Shown piece after piece: positions 35,416-43,724 of a stretch of 64,000 nt of DNA. The notes under the pieces are model-generated. The model saw only the letters and a list, made by a program, of their open reading frames with translations. It had not been told where the DNA came from and made no database searches. Source of the DNA: Pararheinheimera marina (GTDB lineage Bacteria; Pseudomonadota; Gammaproteobacteria; Enterobacterales; Alteromonadaceae); the NCBI RefSeq assembly GCF_042654345.1, contig NZ_JBHSGB010000006.1:248001-312000 (forward strand), read 5' to 3'. The position numbers and the translations under genes were made by a program. Position 1 is the first letter of the stretch, and every line of letters starts with the position of its first letter.

Positions 35416-35682
35416 ATGTCGTTATTGGACTATTTTCGCTCGTCGAAAAAGAACACTGCCTCGACTGCCAAGGAGCGGTTACAAATTATTGTGGCCCATG
35501 AGCGCCGTCGTCGCACCAGCCCGGATTATCTGCCGCAACTGGAGCGCGATATTCTGGAAGTGATCCGTAAGTACGTCGACATTGCCGACGACCAGGTGTC
35601 TGTGTCACTGGAGAAAAGCTCAGATGAACTTTCTGTGCTGGAATTGAACGTGACCTTCCCGGAAGAGAAAAAAGGCAGCTAA
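35416..35682 (+). CDS. minE: Cell division topological specificity factor MinE
   Basis: This 88-residue activator of the MinD ATPase has the membrane-binding MSLLDYF start, the MinD-binding helix AKERLQIIVAHERR (about 19-32), and the C-terminal dimerisation part (LPQLERDILEVIRKYV onward). Its ATG follows the minD stop by 3 bases. A strong terminator ends the operon. Confidence 0.97.
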   Translation: MSLLDYFRSSKKNTASTAKERLQIIVAHERRRRTSPDYLPQLERDILEVIRKYVDIADDQVSVSLEKSSDELSVLELNVTFPEEKKGS

Positions 35683-35698
35683 GGCTGTCTTTACAAAG

Positions 35699-35724
35699 AA
35701 AAAGGCCCTGCGGGGCCTTTTTTT
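35699..35724 (+). terminator. Intrinsic terminator of minCDE
   Basis: The stem AAAGGCCC (35701-35708) pairs with GGGCCTTT (35713-35720) around TGCG, followed by a run of T. The flanking A-tract lets it also serve the convergent rnd gene. Confidence 0.9.
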
Positions 35725-35744
35725 ATTGCTGCAGCTACGGCCAT

Positions 35745-36887
35745 TCAGGGCCACTGAATATGTGCAATCACAGGCAGATAAGGTTTGATCAATGGCGCCC
35801 GCCAGTTACGTAATAACTCAGGCACCGGCACTTCTGAACGCTCAGCATCACTGATACGCCAGATCCAGTTAAAGAGCTCGTTGACCTGTTTGCGCACCGC
35901 CAGCAGCTCCGCCGGAATATCGGCGTTTTTTGCCGCCAGCTTAATGCAGTCCACCAGCTTTTGCTGCTCTTCCTTCTGACCTGCAAATACATCGCGATGA
36001 TAGAAGGTATGAGGACACTGCTCGGCCGGTAAGGCTTTGGCTTTTTCAATCAGCGCCAGCACGGTTTTGCCGTGACGGCGTACTTCACGTTGTGGGATCT
36101 CCGGAATATTCAGCATCGATTCGATGCTGCCTGGGCGGCGTTTGGCAATATCCAGTAAATGGAAGTCTTTAAATATCAGCCCCAGCGCCATGTCTTTTTG
36201 CATAGCGTATTGCTGGCGCCAGACCACCAGCTCACGTAAAACAGCCAGTTCGCGCGGGTTCAGTAAAAAGCTGTTTTTCACTTCCAGATGCTTAAAAGCA
36301 TCCGGCCAGGAGACATGGCGACGCGCGATTAAATGACGACCTTCCGCCAGCAACAGTTCGAGTTGATTCTTCTGCTCAAGCTCAGTCAGCAATTGCTGGT
36401 ACACCGGCAGTAAATATTCCACATCGTGCGCGGCATAACGCAACTGCAACGGGCTGAGCGGCCGCGCCAGCCAGTCGGTACGCGATTCACTTTTATCCAG
36501 CTCTTTACCGGTTACCTTGTGCACCAGCTTGGCGTAGCCCAGGCTACTGCCCCAACCCAGCAGTTCGGCGGCCAGTTGGGTGTCAAACAGTGGAGTGATA
36601 TCCAGTAGTTGTTTGGTGGCCAGCGCTTCCAGATCTTCAGTGCAGGAATGGATCACTTTCACCACATTGGGATTGGCCAGTAAGGCGCGAAGGCTGGTCC
36701 AGTCTAAATCAGCCAAGGGGTCAATCAGCGCCAGACGACTGCCATCAAACAGCTGAATTAACCCCAGCTTAGGGTAAAGGGTACTTTGCCGGATAAACTC
36801 TGTGTCCAGCGCCAGACTGGCCGCCTTGCTGGCTTCTGCACAAAATTGATCGAGTTCGGTTTGGCTGCTGATTAACTGGTCGCTCAT
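35745..36887 (-). CDS. rnd: Ribonuclease D
   Basis: This 3'-5' exoribonuclease acts in tRNA 3'-end maturation. The DEDD motifs are visible: LDTEFIRQSTLYPKLGLIQL (Exo I), CTEDLEAL (Exo II) and RYAAHDVEYLLPVY (Exo III). HRDC-type domains follow. The start is at ATG 36887, with AGGA six bases upstream, giving 380 residues; the frame is open to 36929. It is convergent with minCDE and downstream of fadD across a terminator. Confidence 0.95.
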   Translation of the reverse strand: MSDQLISSQTELDQFCAEASKAASLALDTEFIRQSTLYPKLGLIQLFDGSRLALIDPLADLDWTSLRALLANPNVVKVIHSCTEDLEALATKQLLDITPLFDTQLAAELLGWGSSLGYAKLVHKVTGKELDKSESRTDWLARPLSPLQLRYAAHDVEYLLPVYQQLLTELEQKNQLELLLAEGRHLIARRHVSWPDAFKHLEVKNSFLLNPRELAVLRELVVWRQQYAMQKDMALGLIFKDFHLLDIAKRRPGSIESMLNIPEIPQREVRRHGKTVLALIEKAKALPAEQCPHTFYHRDVFAGQKEEQQKLVDCIKLAAKNADIPAELLAVRKQVNELFNWIWRISDAERSEVPVPELLRNWRAPLIKPYLPVIAHIQWP

Positions 36888-36918
36888 GCTTGGTCCTGTG
36901 TCCGGCGCACCGTGCCCC

Positions 36919-36953
36919 TGAAAAAACAAACCGGCGAATTCGCCGGTTTTGTT
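36919..36953 (-). terminator. Intrinsic terminator of fadD
   Basis: A long palindrome centred on AACCGGCGAATTCGCCGGTT (36929-36948) is followed on the minus strand by TTGTTTTTTC. It lies between the fadD stop and the rnd start. Confidence 0.85.
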
Positions 36954-36961
36954 GTTCTGAG

Positions 36962-38620
36962 TTAGCCTTTCAGCTCACGTCGCAGGATTTTTCCTACATT
37001 GGTTTTTGGCAATTCTGTGCGGAATTCTACCAGCTTCGGTACCTTATAGCCCGTTAAACGTTCCTTACAGTGCTTAATCAGCTCAGCATCGGTCAGGCTT
37101 TGGTCTTTTTTCACTACGAAAATTTTCACCGCTTCACCTGTGGCTTCGTTGGGCACACCAATGGCAGCAACTTCCAGCACTTTCTCGTGCATGGCCACCA
37201 CTTCTTCAATTTCATTCGGGTAGACGTTAAAACCAGACACCAAAATCATGTCTTTTTTGCGGTCCACGATGTAGAAGAAGCCGTCGTCATCCACTTTGGC
37301 GATATCGCCTGTGGCCAGCCAGCCTTCATCATTCAGTACCTTGGTGGTTTCTTCTGGTCTGTTAAAGTAACCTTTCATCACCTGTGGGCCTTTCACCCAC
37401 ATTTCACCGGCTTCGCCAGCGGCCACTTCTTCGCCCTGATCGTTTACCAGTTTGATATCGGTAGAAGGTGCAGGTAAACCAATGCTGCCATTGTAGGCTG
37501 GCAGGTTGTATGGGCTGACCGTGACCAGAGGTGCACATTCAGTCAGACCATAACCTTCCACCAGACGGGTATGCGTCACTTTCTGCCAGCGCTCAGCCAC
37601 TGGGCGTTGCACCGCCATACCACCACCCAATGCCAGTTTCAACCTGCTGAAATCCAGCTGGGCAAAACCAGGGGTATTTAACAGGCCGTTAAATAAGGTG
37701 TTTACACCGGTCAGGGCAGTAAATGGGTACTTGGCCAGTTCTTTGACAAAGTTGGGCATGTCACGTGGGTTCGTGATAAGCAGGTTGGTGCCGCCGTACT
37801 TCATAAACACCAGGAAATTGGCCGTTAAGGCGAAGATATGGTACAGCGGTAACGCAGTCACAATCAGCTCTTTGCCTTTGCTCAGCAGCGGGTCCAGACA
37901 ACCGGCCGCCTGCTCCAGGTTGGCGATCATATTGCGGTGCGTCAGCATCGCGCCTTTGGATACACCAGTGGTACCACCTGTGTATTGCAGGAACGCTAAA
38001 TCGTCACCCACCACTGCAGGTTTCTGATAACGGCTGACATCGCCCTGGCCAATCACGGTTTTGTAAGTGGTGCTGTGTTTCAGGTTATGAGCCGGGATCA
38101 GCTTTTTGACATGCTTAACCACCAGATTGACGATGCTGCCTTTGAGCAGGCCAAGCATGTCACCCATTTGGGTCAGTATCACATGTTCAACGCCTACTTT
38201 GTCTTGCACGTCAGCCAGCGTGTGGGCAAAGTTTTCGACAATCACAATGGCTTTGGTTTTCGAATCGTTCAGCTGATGTTCCAACTCACGAGGGGTGTAC
38301 AACGGGTTAACGTTCACCACCACACAGCCAGCGCGCAGGATGCCGAGAATACAGACAGGGTATTGCAGCAAGTTCGGCATCATCACCGCTACAGCGTCGC
38401 CTTTTTGCAGTTTCAGCTGATGCTGCAGATAAGAAGCAAATTTCAGGCTCAGCTCGTCCAGTTGACGGTAGGTGATGCTTTTGCCCATATTGATGTACGC
38501 TGTTTTGTCAGCGTACGCTTCGATGCTTTCGGAAAAAACCTCTAACAATGACGGATAATGATCGGCATTGATCTCAGCTGGCACGCCAGCCGGATAACTT
38601 TGTAACCAGAGTCTGTCCAC
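36962..38620 (-). CDS. fadD: Long-chain-fatty-acid--CoA ligase
   Basis: FadD activates long-chain fatty acids to acyl-CoA for beta-oxidation and import. The 552-residue adenylate-forming enzyme has the P-loop LQYTGGTTGVSKGAM, GYGLTECAPLVTVSP, GWLATGDIAKVDDDG and the FACS motif DRKKDMILVSGFNVYPNEIEE, with the catalytic Lys near the C-terminus (PKTNVGKILRR). The fadD-rnd pairing is conserved in gammaproteobacteria. The 193-base upstream region is AT-rich; no certain operator was recognised. Confidence 0.96.
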   Translation of the reverse strand: MDRLWLQSYPAGVPAEINADHYPSLLEVFSESIEAYADKTAYINMGKSITYRQLDELSLKFASYLQHQLKLQKGDAVAVMMPNLLQYPVCILGILRAGCVVVNVNPLYTPRELEHQLNDSKTKAIVIVENFAHTLADVQDKVGVEHVILTQMGDMLGLLKGSIVNLVVKHVKKLIPAHNLKHSTTYKTVIGQGDVSRYQKPAVVGDDLAFLQYTGGTTGVSKGAMLTHRNMIANLEQAAGCLDPLLSKGKELIVTALPLYHIFALTANFLVFMKYGGTNLLITNPRDMPNFVKELAKYPFTALTGVNTLFNGLLNTPGFAQLDFSRLKLALGGGMAVQRPVAERWQKVTHTRLVEGYGLTECAPLVTVSPYNLPAYNGSIGLPAPSTDIKLVNDQGEEVAAGEAGEMWVKGPQVMKGYFNRPEETTKVLNDEGWLATGDIAKVDDDGFFYIVDRKKDMILVSGFNVYPNEIEEVVAMHEKVLEVAAIGVPNEATGEAVKIFVVKKDQSLTDAELIKHCKERLTGYKVPKLVEFRTELPKTNVGKILRRELKG

Positions 38621-38813
38621 TGTCCTCTCCTCGTGGTATTGGCAGTTTTATAATTATTTTAGTGAGCGTTTTGCCTTGATATGCCCAGTTAACGTGGCCC
38701 ACAAAGCAAAGGTCGAGTTTTTACTCTAATCCGGCATCATCCCATAATTGCTTTATTTGTACAATTGTTCGCTGAATCATCCATTTTTATAATCACTATA
38801 ACAGCAGGAAATT

Positions 38814-39692
38814 TCAGCTGACCAGCAAAAGCTGCTCTATTTGCTTAGCAACAGCAACCGATTGAGTCATATGACAATGATGTCCGCCTGGCACCGTCAG
38901 CAGATTAAGTTTGGCGTAACATCCGGCAAAACGCTGCTGAGCATCTTGCATCATCGGTAAGCCCTGCTCGGCCATCAACACATGTACTGGGCATGCAATA
39001 GCACGCAGCAGTTGCTCGGCCTGTTCGGGCATCAGCCGGTACATGGACGACTCACGCAGCCGTAAATCAGCGCGCCAGCTGCAGCCATTCTCCACTGGCT
39101 CAGTGCCCCGCTCGGCCAGCAGCAAGGCACTGGCAACATCCAAATCGCCTTGCTGCAATCGCGCCTGTGCCGCCGCGGCAAGATCAGGGTACAGCGGCTT
39201 TTGTTTGCGTTCACTTTGCCAGCGACTCTGACTGGCACTGCGTAATTGCTGCACCACCGCCCTGGCATCGCCCAGTACCAGACCAAAAGAGTCAATCAGG
39301 ATCAGCTGCTTCACCAGCTCCGGGTGCACAGCTGCCAGTACAGAGGCAATCATACCGCCCATCGAGTGGCCAATCAGACTGATCGGACCCCATGATTGCT
39401 GACGCAATAAACTGGCGATATCGTGCACATAGTCGAGAAAATGATAGCTGGCATCCGGGCTTCGGTGCGACGACCAGCCATGGCCGGGCAAATCCAGCGC
39501 CAATAGTGAATACGTAAGGAGCTGCTGCGCCAAAGGCGCAAAGCTGTTGGCGTTGTCTAACCAGCCATGCAGACAAAGTGCATCAGGCTGCTCTGCCTGA
39601 CCAGATTGCCAGGCCGCCAACGTTAAATTACCAGCTAAGGTGAAACTTAGCTGGCGCTCTAAGGCTGGATTATTGCAGTGTTGGTTTAACAA
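38814..39692 (-). CDS. Alpha/beta-fold hydrolase
   Basis: This 292-residue serine hydrolase has the oxyanion-hole segment LCLHGWLDNANSF, the nucleophile elbow IGHSMGG, an Asp-containing strand (HVLMAEQG region) and a His near the end (PGGHHCHM). There is no signal peptide, so it is cytoplasmic. The substrate cannot be told. Its start overlaps the end of the methyltransferase gene by 23 bases, so the two are probably co-expressed with the upstream slp gene. Confidence 0.88.
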   Translation of the reverse strand: MLNQHCNNPALERQLSFTLAGNLTLAAWQSGQAEQPDALCLHGWLDNANSFAPLAQQLLTYSLLALDLPGHGWSSHRSPDASYHFLDYVHDIASLLRQQSWGPISLIGHSMGGMIASVLAAVHPELVKQLILIDSFGLVLGDARAVVQQLRSASQSRWQSERKQKPLYPDLAAAAQARLQQGDLDVASALLLAERGTEPVENGCSWRADLRLRESSMYRLMPEQAEQLLRAIACPVHVLMAEQGLPMMQDAQQRFAGCYAKLNLLTVPGGHHCHMTQSVAVAKQIEQLLLVS

Positions 39693-40515
39693 ATTTCAGC
39701 GTCATCCTGTCGCTTTCCCCGATCGCCAGATATTTGCTGCGATCAGCCAAGCCCATGGCCAGTGTCGGAGGCAAAGCATACACGCCTTTTGGATAATCTT
39801 TAGTGTCGTTCGGGTTGGCATTAATTTCGGATTGCGCCACCAATTGAAAGCCCGCAAGACCAGCCACGTGAATCACATAGGATTCATCCAGATAGCCTTC
39901 AACCGCTGAGCTGGAAATTTCAGACACTTTACTGGCCCTGTGGTCCACCAAACCAAAGACCCCACCGGGTTTTAGCACGTCGTAGACTGCGCGAAACACG
40001 TCCAGCAGGTAGCCCTGTTCATTCCAGATATGGCTATTGCGGAACGACAGCACCATATCGTACTGGTTCACCGGCCCCATATACATATAAGCCGGAGGGT
40101 CAAACTCCAGTTGCTGCACCGGGCCAAAATAGGATGCGTTTTGTGTCAGGTGCTGGTTCAGCTTTTCGGTAATGCGGCTCCAGAAAATCTTCCTGTCATC
40201 CGTCATGCTACCGTCATCGCTGCGAAAGGTTGCCACCGTCAGTTTGCCTTTGTCTTTCAGATAAGGCGCCAGAATTTCGGTGTACCAGCCGCGGGCCGGC
40301 CAAATTTCCAACACCTGCATGTCGGGTTTTAAGCCGAAGAAACTTAAGGTTTCTACCGGGTGCCGGTATGGATCGCGAGCCTTGTCTTCGGCACTGCGGA
40401 TGGGCTGATCGACCCAATGTTGTAAGTCAGCAGCCTGCGGGGTTGCCGCAGACGCTGCAAAATGAAAGAGGCATACAAAGCTAAGGCTGTACTTTAGTCT
40501 TGTTGTTATCGACAT
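39670..40515 (-). CDS. Exported class I SAM-dependent methyltransferase-like protein
   Basis: This 281-residue protein has an N-terminal signal peptide (LSFVCLFHFAASAAT, cleavage near residue 24) followed by a Rossmann methyltransferase core. Motif I reads VLEIWPARGWYTEIL, then a GKLTVATF strand and LKPGGVFGLVDHR. It resembles the predicted methyltransferases of COG4798, which also carry signal peptides. Where it would obtain SAM in the periplasm is unclear. It overlaps the end of slp by 35 bases and the start of the hydrolase by 23. Confidence 0.85.
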   Translation of the reverse strand: MSITTRLKYSLSFVCLFHFAASAATPQAADLQHWVDQPIRSAEDKARDPYRHPVETLSFFGLKPDMQVLEIWPARGWYTEILAPYLKDKGKLTVATFRSDDGSMTDDRKIFWSRITEKLNQHLTQNASYFGPVQQLEFDPPAYMYMGPVNQYDMVLSFRNSHIWNEQGYLLDVFRAVYDVLKPGGVFGLVDHRASKVSEISSSAVEGYLDESYVIHVAGLAGFQLVAQSEINANPNDTKDYPKGVYALPPTLAMGLADRSKYLAIGESDRMTLKFVKPTLQ

Positions 40516-41080
40516 GAACCGGACCTTGTGTGGTTGTAGTTTGTTTTGTAATGGTTTTCACTCGGATGCCTGGACCGTAAAACCCACTCCAGTACGGATA
40601 AGGACGGTAATAAGGCCATGGATCCACATACTCGACCCGGGTGTCCTGCAATTTAGGCCAGACATAGACTTTTGCGTCGTTAATGACCGGATAAACATAC
40701 TCGTATTGATCCACTTTGCCTTGCTCTTTGCGGCCCAGTTCACCCAACACAGTCACAGATTTGCCTTGTTGGTACACCATCGGATCCAGGAATCCTTTGA
40801 TGTACGCCACAAAACGGCCGTGGCTCTGATCGGATACAGCAGGACGACCATTAGAACCGGATGGGAAATACACCACTTCCAGCCGGGTTTTATCTTTCTG
40901 ATTGCTGACTGCAGCAATCACTCCACTCCAGCGTGCAGTGCCAAAATCAGTTCCGGCTTGCACCGCTGTGTCGTAATTCACCAGCGCCACGTTGTCTGCA
41001 ATACGGACCTGCTCTGGGTAACTGGCACAACCCGCCAACACCACCAATCCGAACAGAATGGCAACAGATTGTTTTATCAT
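40481..41080 (-). CDS. Slp family outer-membrane lipoprotein (YeaY-like)
   Basis: This 199-residue lipoprotein has a lipobox (VVLAGCAS, Cys 18) and the Slp domain (SGVIAAVSNQKDKTRLEVVYFP, FVAYIKGFLDP, VTVLGELGRKEQG). An aromatic/Pro-rich stretch (WPYYRPYPYWSGFYGPG) sits before a Thr/Lys-rich tail. Slp proteins are outer-membrane lipoproteins induced by starvation or stationary phase. Its place between fadD and tsaB/yoaA corresponds to yeaY in E. coli. Confidence 0.9.
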   Translation of the reverse strand: MIKQSVAILFGLVVLAGCASYPEQVRIADNVALVNYDTAVQAGTDFGTARWSGVIAAVSNQKDKTRLEVVYFPSGSNGRPAVSDQSHGRFVAYIKGFLDPMVYQQGKSVTVLGELGRKEQGKVDQYEYVYPVINDAKVYVWPKLQDTRVEYVDPWPYYRPYPYWSGFYGPGIRVKTITKQTTTTQGPVHVDNNKTKVQP

Positions 41081-41328
41081 GATAATTTTTACCTCTTGGC
41101 GTGATACAGCTTAGATATCCAGCAGGCGAGTTAGTTCCGTTTTACTCTATGCGAAGGCCGCATCCGGCGCAAGCACCGGCTGCACTTTCGCGACAACCAG
41201 GCTTTCGTCTGAGCCAACTACCCACTGGGCGTGTTTATCATTTTGTCATCCCAGCCTAGTACCTTAAGATGAACCCTTGCTGAGTCTACCTGCCTGTAAA
41301 CGGGCAATTTGTTGAAAAAGGTCAAACG

Positions 41329-42624
41329 ATGTTAAAAAAAACTGCGTTAATGGTCTGCGCTGCCCTGGCTGCAGCCCCTGCACTGGCGGCACCAAAAAAT
41401 ATTATCTATATGATTGGCGACGGCATGGGCCCGGCTTATCTGGCTGCCTACCGGTATTATATGGACGACCCGGCCACCAAAACCGTGGAGCGCACCATAT
41501 TTGATGAGCTTTGGGTTGGCGTTGCCACCACCTATCCTGATGACGATACGGTCGTGACGGACTCAGCTGCAGCCGCCACAGCGCTGGCCACCACCCATAA
41601 AACCTATAACGGCGCCATTTCGGTGGATCATCAACACCATAACCTGACCACCATGCTGGAAATTGCCAAAGCCAAAGGCAAAACCACAGGGGTGGTCGCC
41701 ACCGCCCAGATTAACCACGCCACTCCAGCCAGCTTTATTGCACACGACCCGGCGCGCCGTAACTACGACGCTATTGCCGATGATTTCTTTGATAACAGAG
41801 TCCATGGCAAGCCAGTCGCCGATCTGATGCTCGGTGGCGGCACTCAGTACTTTATCCGTAAAGACCGCAACCTGGTCGAGCAGTTTAAAAGCGAAGGCTA
41901 CCAATACGCCGACAACTGGGACGGCCTGCGTCAGTTGAATAAATTACCTGCCATGGCGTTACTGGCACCAGAAGGCTTTGTCAGCACCATTGATAACCCA
42001 GAACCTGCACCGCTCAAACAAATGACCGAAAAAGCGCTGCAGCTGATGAGCGGCAGTGAAAAAGGCTTTGTGGTGATGATTGAAGGCAGTCAGATTGACT
42101 GGTGTGGTCACGCCAACGACGTTGCCTGCGCCATGGCAGAAATGCGCGATTTCGCTGAGTCCATTAAAGTGGCGAAGGCCTATGTCGACAGTCACCCGGA
42201 TACCCTGCTGGTGATCACCGCCGACCATGAAACCGGTGGTTTATCTTTGGGTGCAAACGGCCAGTACGCCTGGAAACGGGATGTGATTAAAAAAGTGAAA
42301 AACAGCGGTGACTATATTGCAGACCAACTGCTGCCACTGAAAGATGCAGCCACCTTGTATCAGGCCTGGTTGAGCTTTACCTCTTTGCCGCTGTCTGCTG
42401 AAGAACAACAACTGCTGGTCAACGCCCGTGCCGAAGGCCAGAAAACGCTTGCCAAAGCAGTCAAACAGCGCATTGATCATCATTCGTTAACCGGATGGAC
42501 CAGTGGAGCCCATACCGCCATTGACGTGCCTGTGCTCGCTTATGGCGCTGACAAAGCGGCCTTTGCTGGTTTCCAGGACAATACCGATATCGCTGCCAAG
42601 CTGATTGAGTTTATTCAGAAGTAA
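41329..42624 (+). CDS. phoA: Alkaline phosphatase
   Basis: This 431-residue periplasmic phosphomonoesterase has a signal peptide (cleaved after APALA, residue 20). Metal and catalytic residues are present: Asp in IGDGMG, the nucleophile Ser in VTDSAAAATA, Glu and Asp/His in EGSQIDWCGHAND, ADHETGG, and a C-terminal His in SGAHTAI. The ATG follows AAGG at seven bases. A TTGTCAT word upstream (near 41244) resembles half of a Pho box, which is not enough to claim PhoB control. It lies alone on the plus strand in a minus-strand cluster. Confidence 0.94.
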   Translation: MLKKTALMVCAALAAAPALAAPKNIIYMIGDGMGPAYLAAYRYYMDDPATKTVERTIFDELWVGVATTYPDDDTVVTDSAAAATALATTHKTYNGAISVDHQHHNLTTMLEIAKAKGKTTGVVATAQINHATPASFIAHDPARRNYDAIADDFFDNRVHGKPVADLMLGGGTQYFIRKDRNLVEQFKSEGYQYADNWDGLRQLNKLPAMALLAPEGFVSTIDNPEPAPLKQMTEKALQLMSGSEKGFVVMIEGSQIDWCGHANDVACAMAEMRDFAESIKVAKAYVDSHPDTLLVITADHETGGLSLGANGQYAWKRDVIKKVKNSGDYIADQLLPLKDAATLYQAWLSFTSLPLSAEEQQLLVNARAEGQKTLAKAVKQRIDHHSLTGWTSGAHTAIDVPVLAYGADKAAFAGFQDNTDIAAKLIEFIQK

Positions 42625-42642
42625 GTGACGGGAAAAGAGACT

Positions 42643-42948
42643 CTAAGCGAACAAATCCACACTGAATAGCTGCTGGATTTGTTCGCGTTTTTCCTGATTC
42701 GCCAGGCTTTGATAAGCCTGCAGTGCCTGACGGTTTTTGTTATTAGGCTGGTCGTAACTGGTGCGGCGTTGCTCCTGCTGTTCATCCAGCAGACTGATCA
42801 CCTGAGCACTGGCTTTAACGCCACTGCCTTCTGGCTGGGCAGGTTTTTCCGCCACAGGCTTGGCAGGCACCGGCAAAGACGCCAGCCCCTGAAAAACCTG
42901 TGCCACATTCTGGCTTTGTGGAATGTCACGACTGACAGTCACACTCAT
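42643..42948 (-). CDS. Small unknown protein upstream of phoA 3' end
   Basis: This 101-residue protein has no recognised domain. The N-terminal 60 residues are low-complexity (Pro/Ala/Lys, VPAKPVAEKPAQPEG). The C-terminal 40 are a probable helix rich in Gln/Arg (NRQALQAYQSLANQEKREQI) ending LFSVDLFA. It starts 35 bases after tsaB on the same strand and ends just past the phoA stop. Coding is supported by operon position and regular codon usage. Confidence 0.7.
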   Translation of the reverse strand: MSVTVSRDIPQSQNVAQVFQGLASLPVPAKPVAEKPAQPEGSGVKASAQVISLLDEQQEQRRTSYDQPNNKNRQALQAYQSLANQEKREQIQQLFSVDLFA

Positions 42949-42983
42949 GAAATTCGTTCCGCCTGTTTAAGTCAGTTTATTTT

Positions 42984-43709
42984 TTACCGGCCCGGCAGCT
43001 TTTGCCAGGTGACCTCGTCACGAACATAACTTGGCTCGGCCTGTTCAGCGGCAAAAAATTGCCCCAAACGGCAAGCCATTGCCGCATGCGGCAACATATC
43101 CTGTGCTGAAGGGTACAGAATTGTTGGGCTGTGCAGCACCTGTGCGAAATCCTCTTCTCCGGAATTGCCAGTTTTATGCCAGTCTGTCAGCGCTTGCAAA
43201 TAGGTCTGCCAGCCAGTGCCGACCGCACAAATAGGGCCCTTGAGCTTCGGAGCCGGCAGCGACGCAGGTTTACAGGCAATTTCTTCGCTAAGTGGCTGCA
43301 TCAGGCCAAAATCATCCAGCGAAAAACTGGCGATATAGACTTCACTCATACGCGCATCAATAGCAGCTACCACCTGATGGGCCTGATGCACACGATGCGC
43401 CGCCTGTGCCATGGCCGCCAGTGTCGACACACCATAAACCGGAAGATCGGCGCCAAAGGCCAGACCTTGTGCCACACCAACACCAATACGCACACCAGTA
43501 AAGCTGCCCGGACCTTTGCCAAAGACTAAACCGTCCAGTTGCTGCAAGGTCAGGCCAGCCTGGCTCAGCAATTGCTGCACCATAGGCAACACCCGTTTGC
43601 TGTGTTGTTGCGGACAGACTTCGTCCAGTGTCAGCAGTTGATCATTCAGTTGTAACGCCACCGAGCAAGCTTCAGTGGATGTATCCAGGGCCAGTAATTT
43701 CACCAGCAC
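42984..43709 (-). CDS. tsaB: tRNA threonylcarbamoyladenosine biosynthesis protein TsaB
   Basis: TsaB (YeaZ) is the scaffold partner of TsaD in making the t6A modification at position 37 of ANN-decoding tRNAs. The 241 residues show LLALDTSTEACSVAL, QQHSKRVLPMVQ and GKGPGSFTGVRIG, all strong family segments. It lies 15 bases downstream of yoaA on the same strand, the order seen in E. coli (yoaA-yeaZ). Confidence 0.96.
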   Translation of the reverse strand: MLVKLLALDTSTEACSVALQLNDQLLTLDEVCPQQHSKRVLPMVQQLLSQAGLTLQQLDGLVFGKGPGSFTGVRIGVGVAQGLAFGADLPVYGVSTLAAMAQAAHRVHQAHQVVAAIDARMSEVYIASFSLDDFGLMQPLSEEIACKPASLPAPKLKGPICAVGTGWQTYLQALTDWHKTGNSGEEDFAQVLHSPTILYPSAQDMLPHAAMACRLGQFFAAEQAEPSYVRDEVTWQKLPGR

Positions 43710-43724
43710 TCCTTAATCTCGTAC

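Noticed and set aside
41240..41262. Pho box upstream of alkaline phosphatase
   Set aside because: Only one TTGTCAT-like half-site is seen; the second half with correct spacing is missing.
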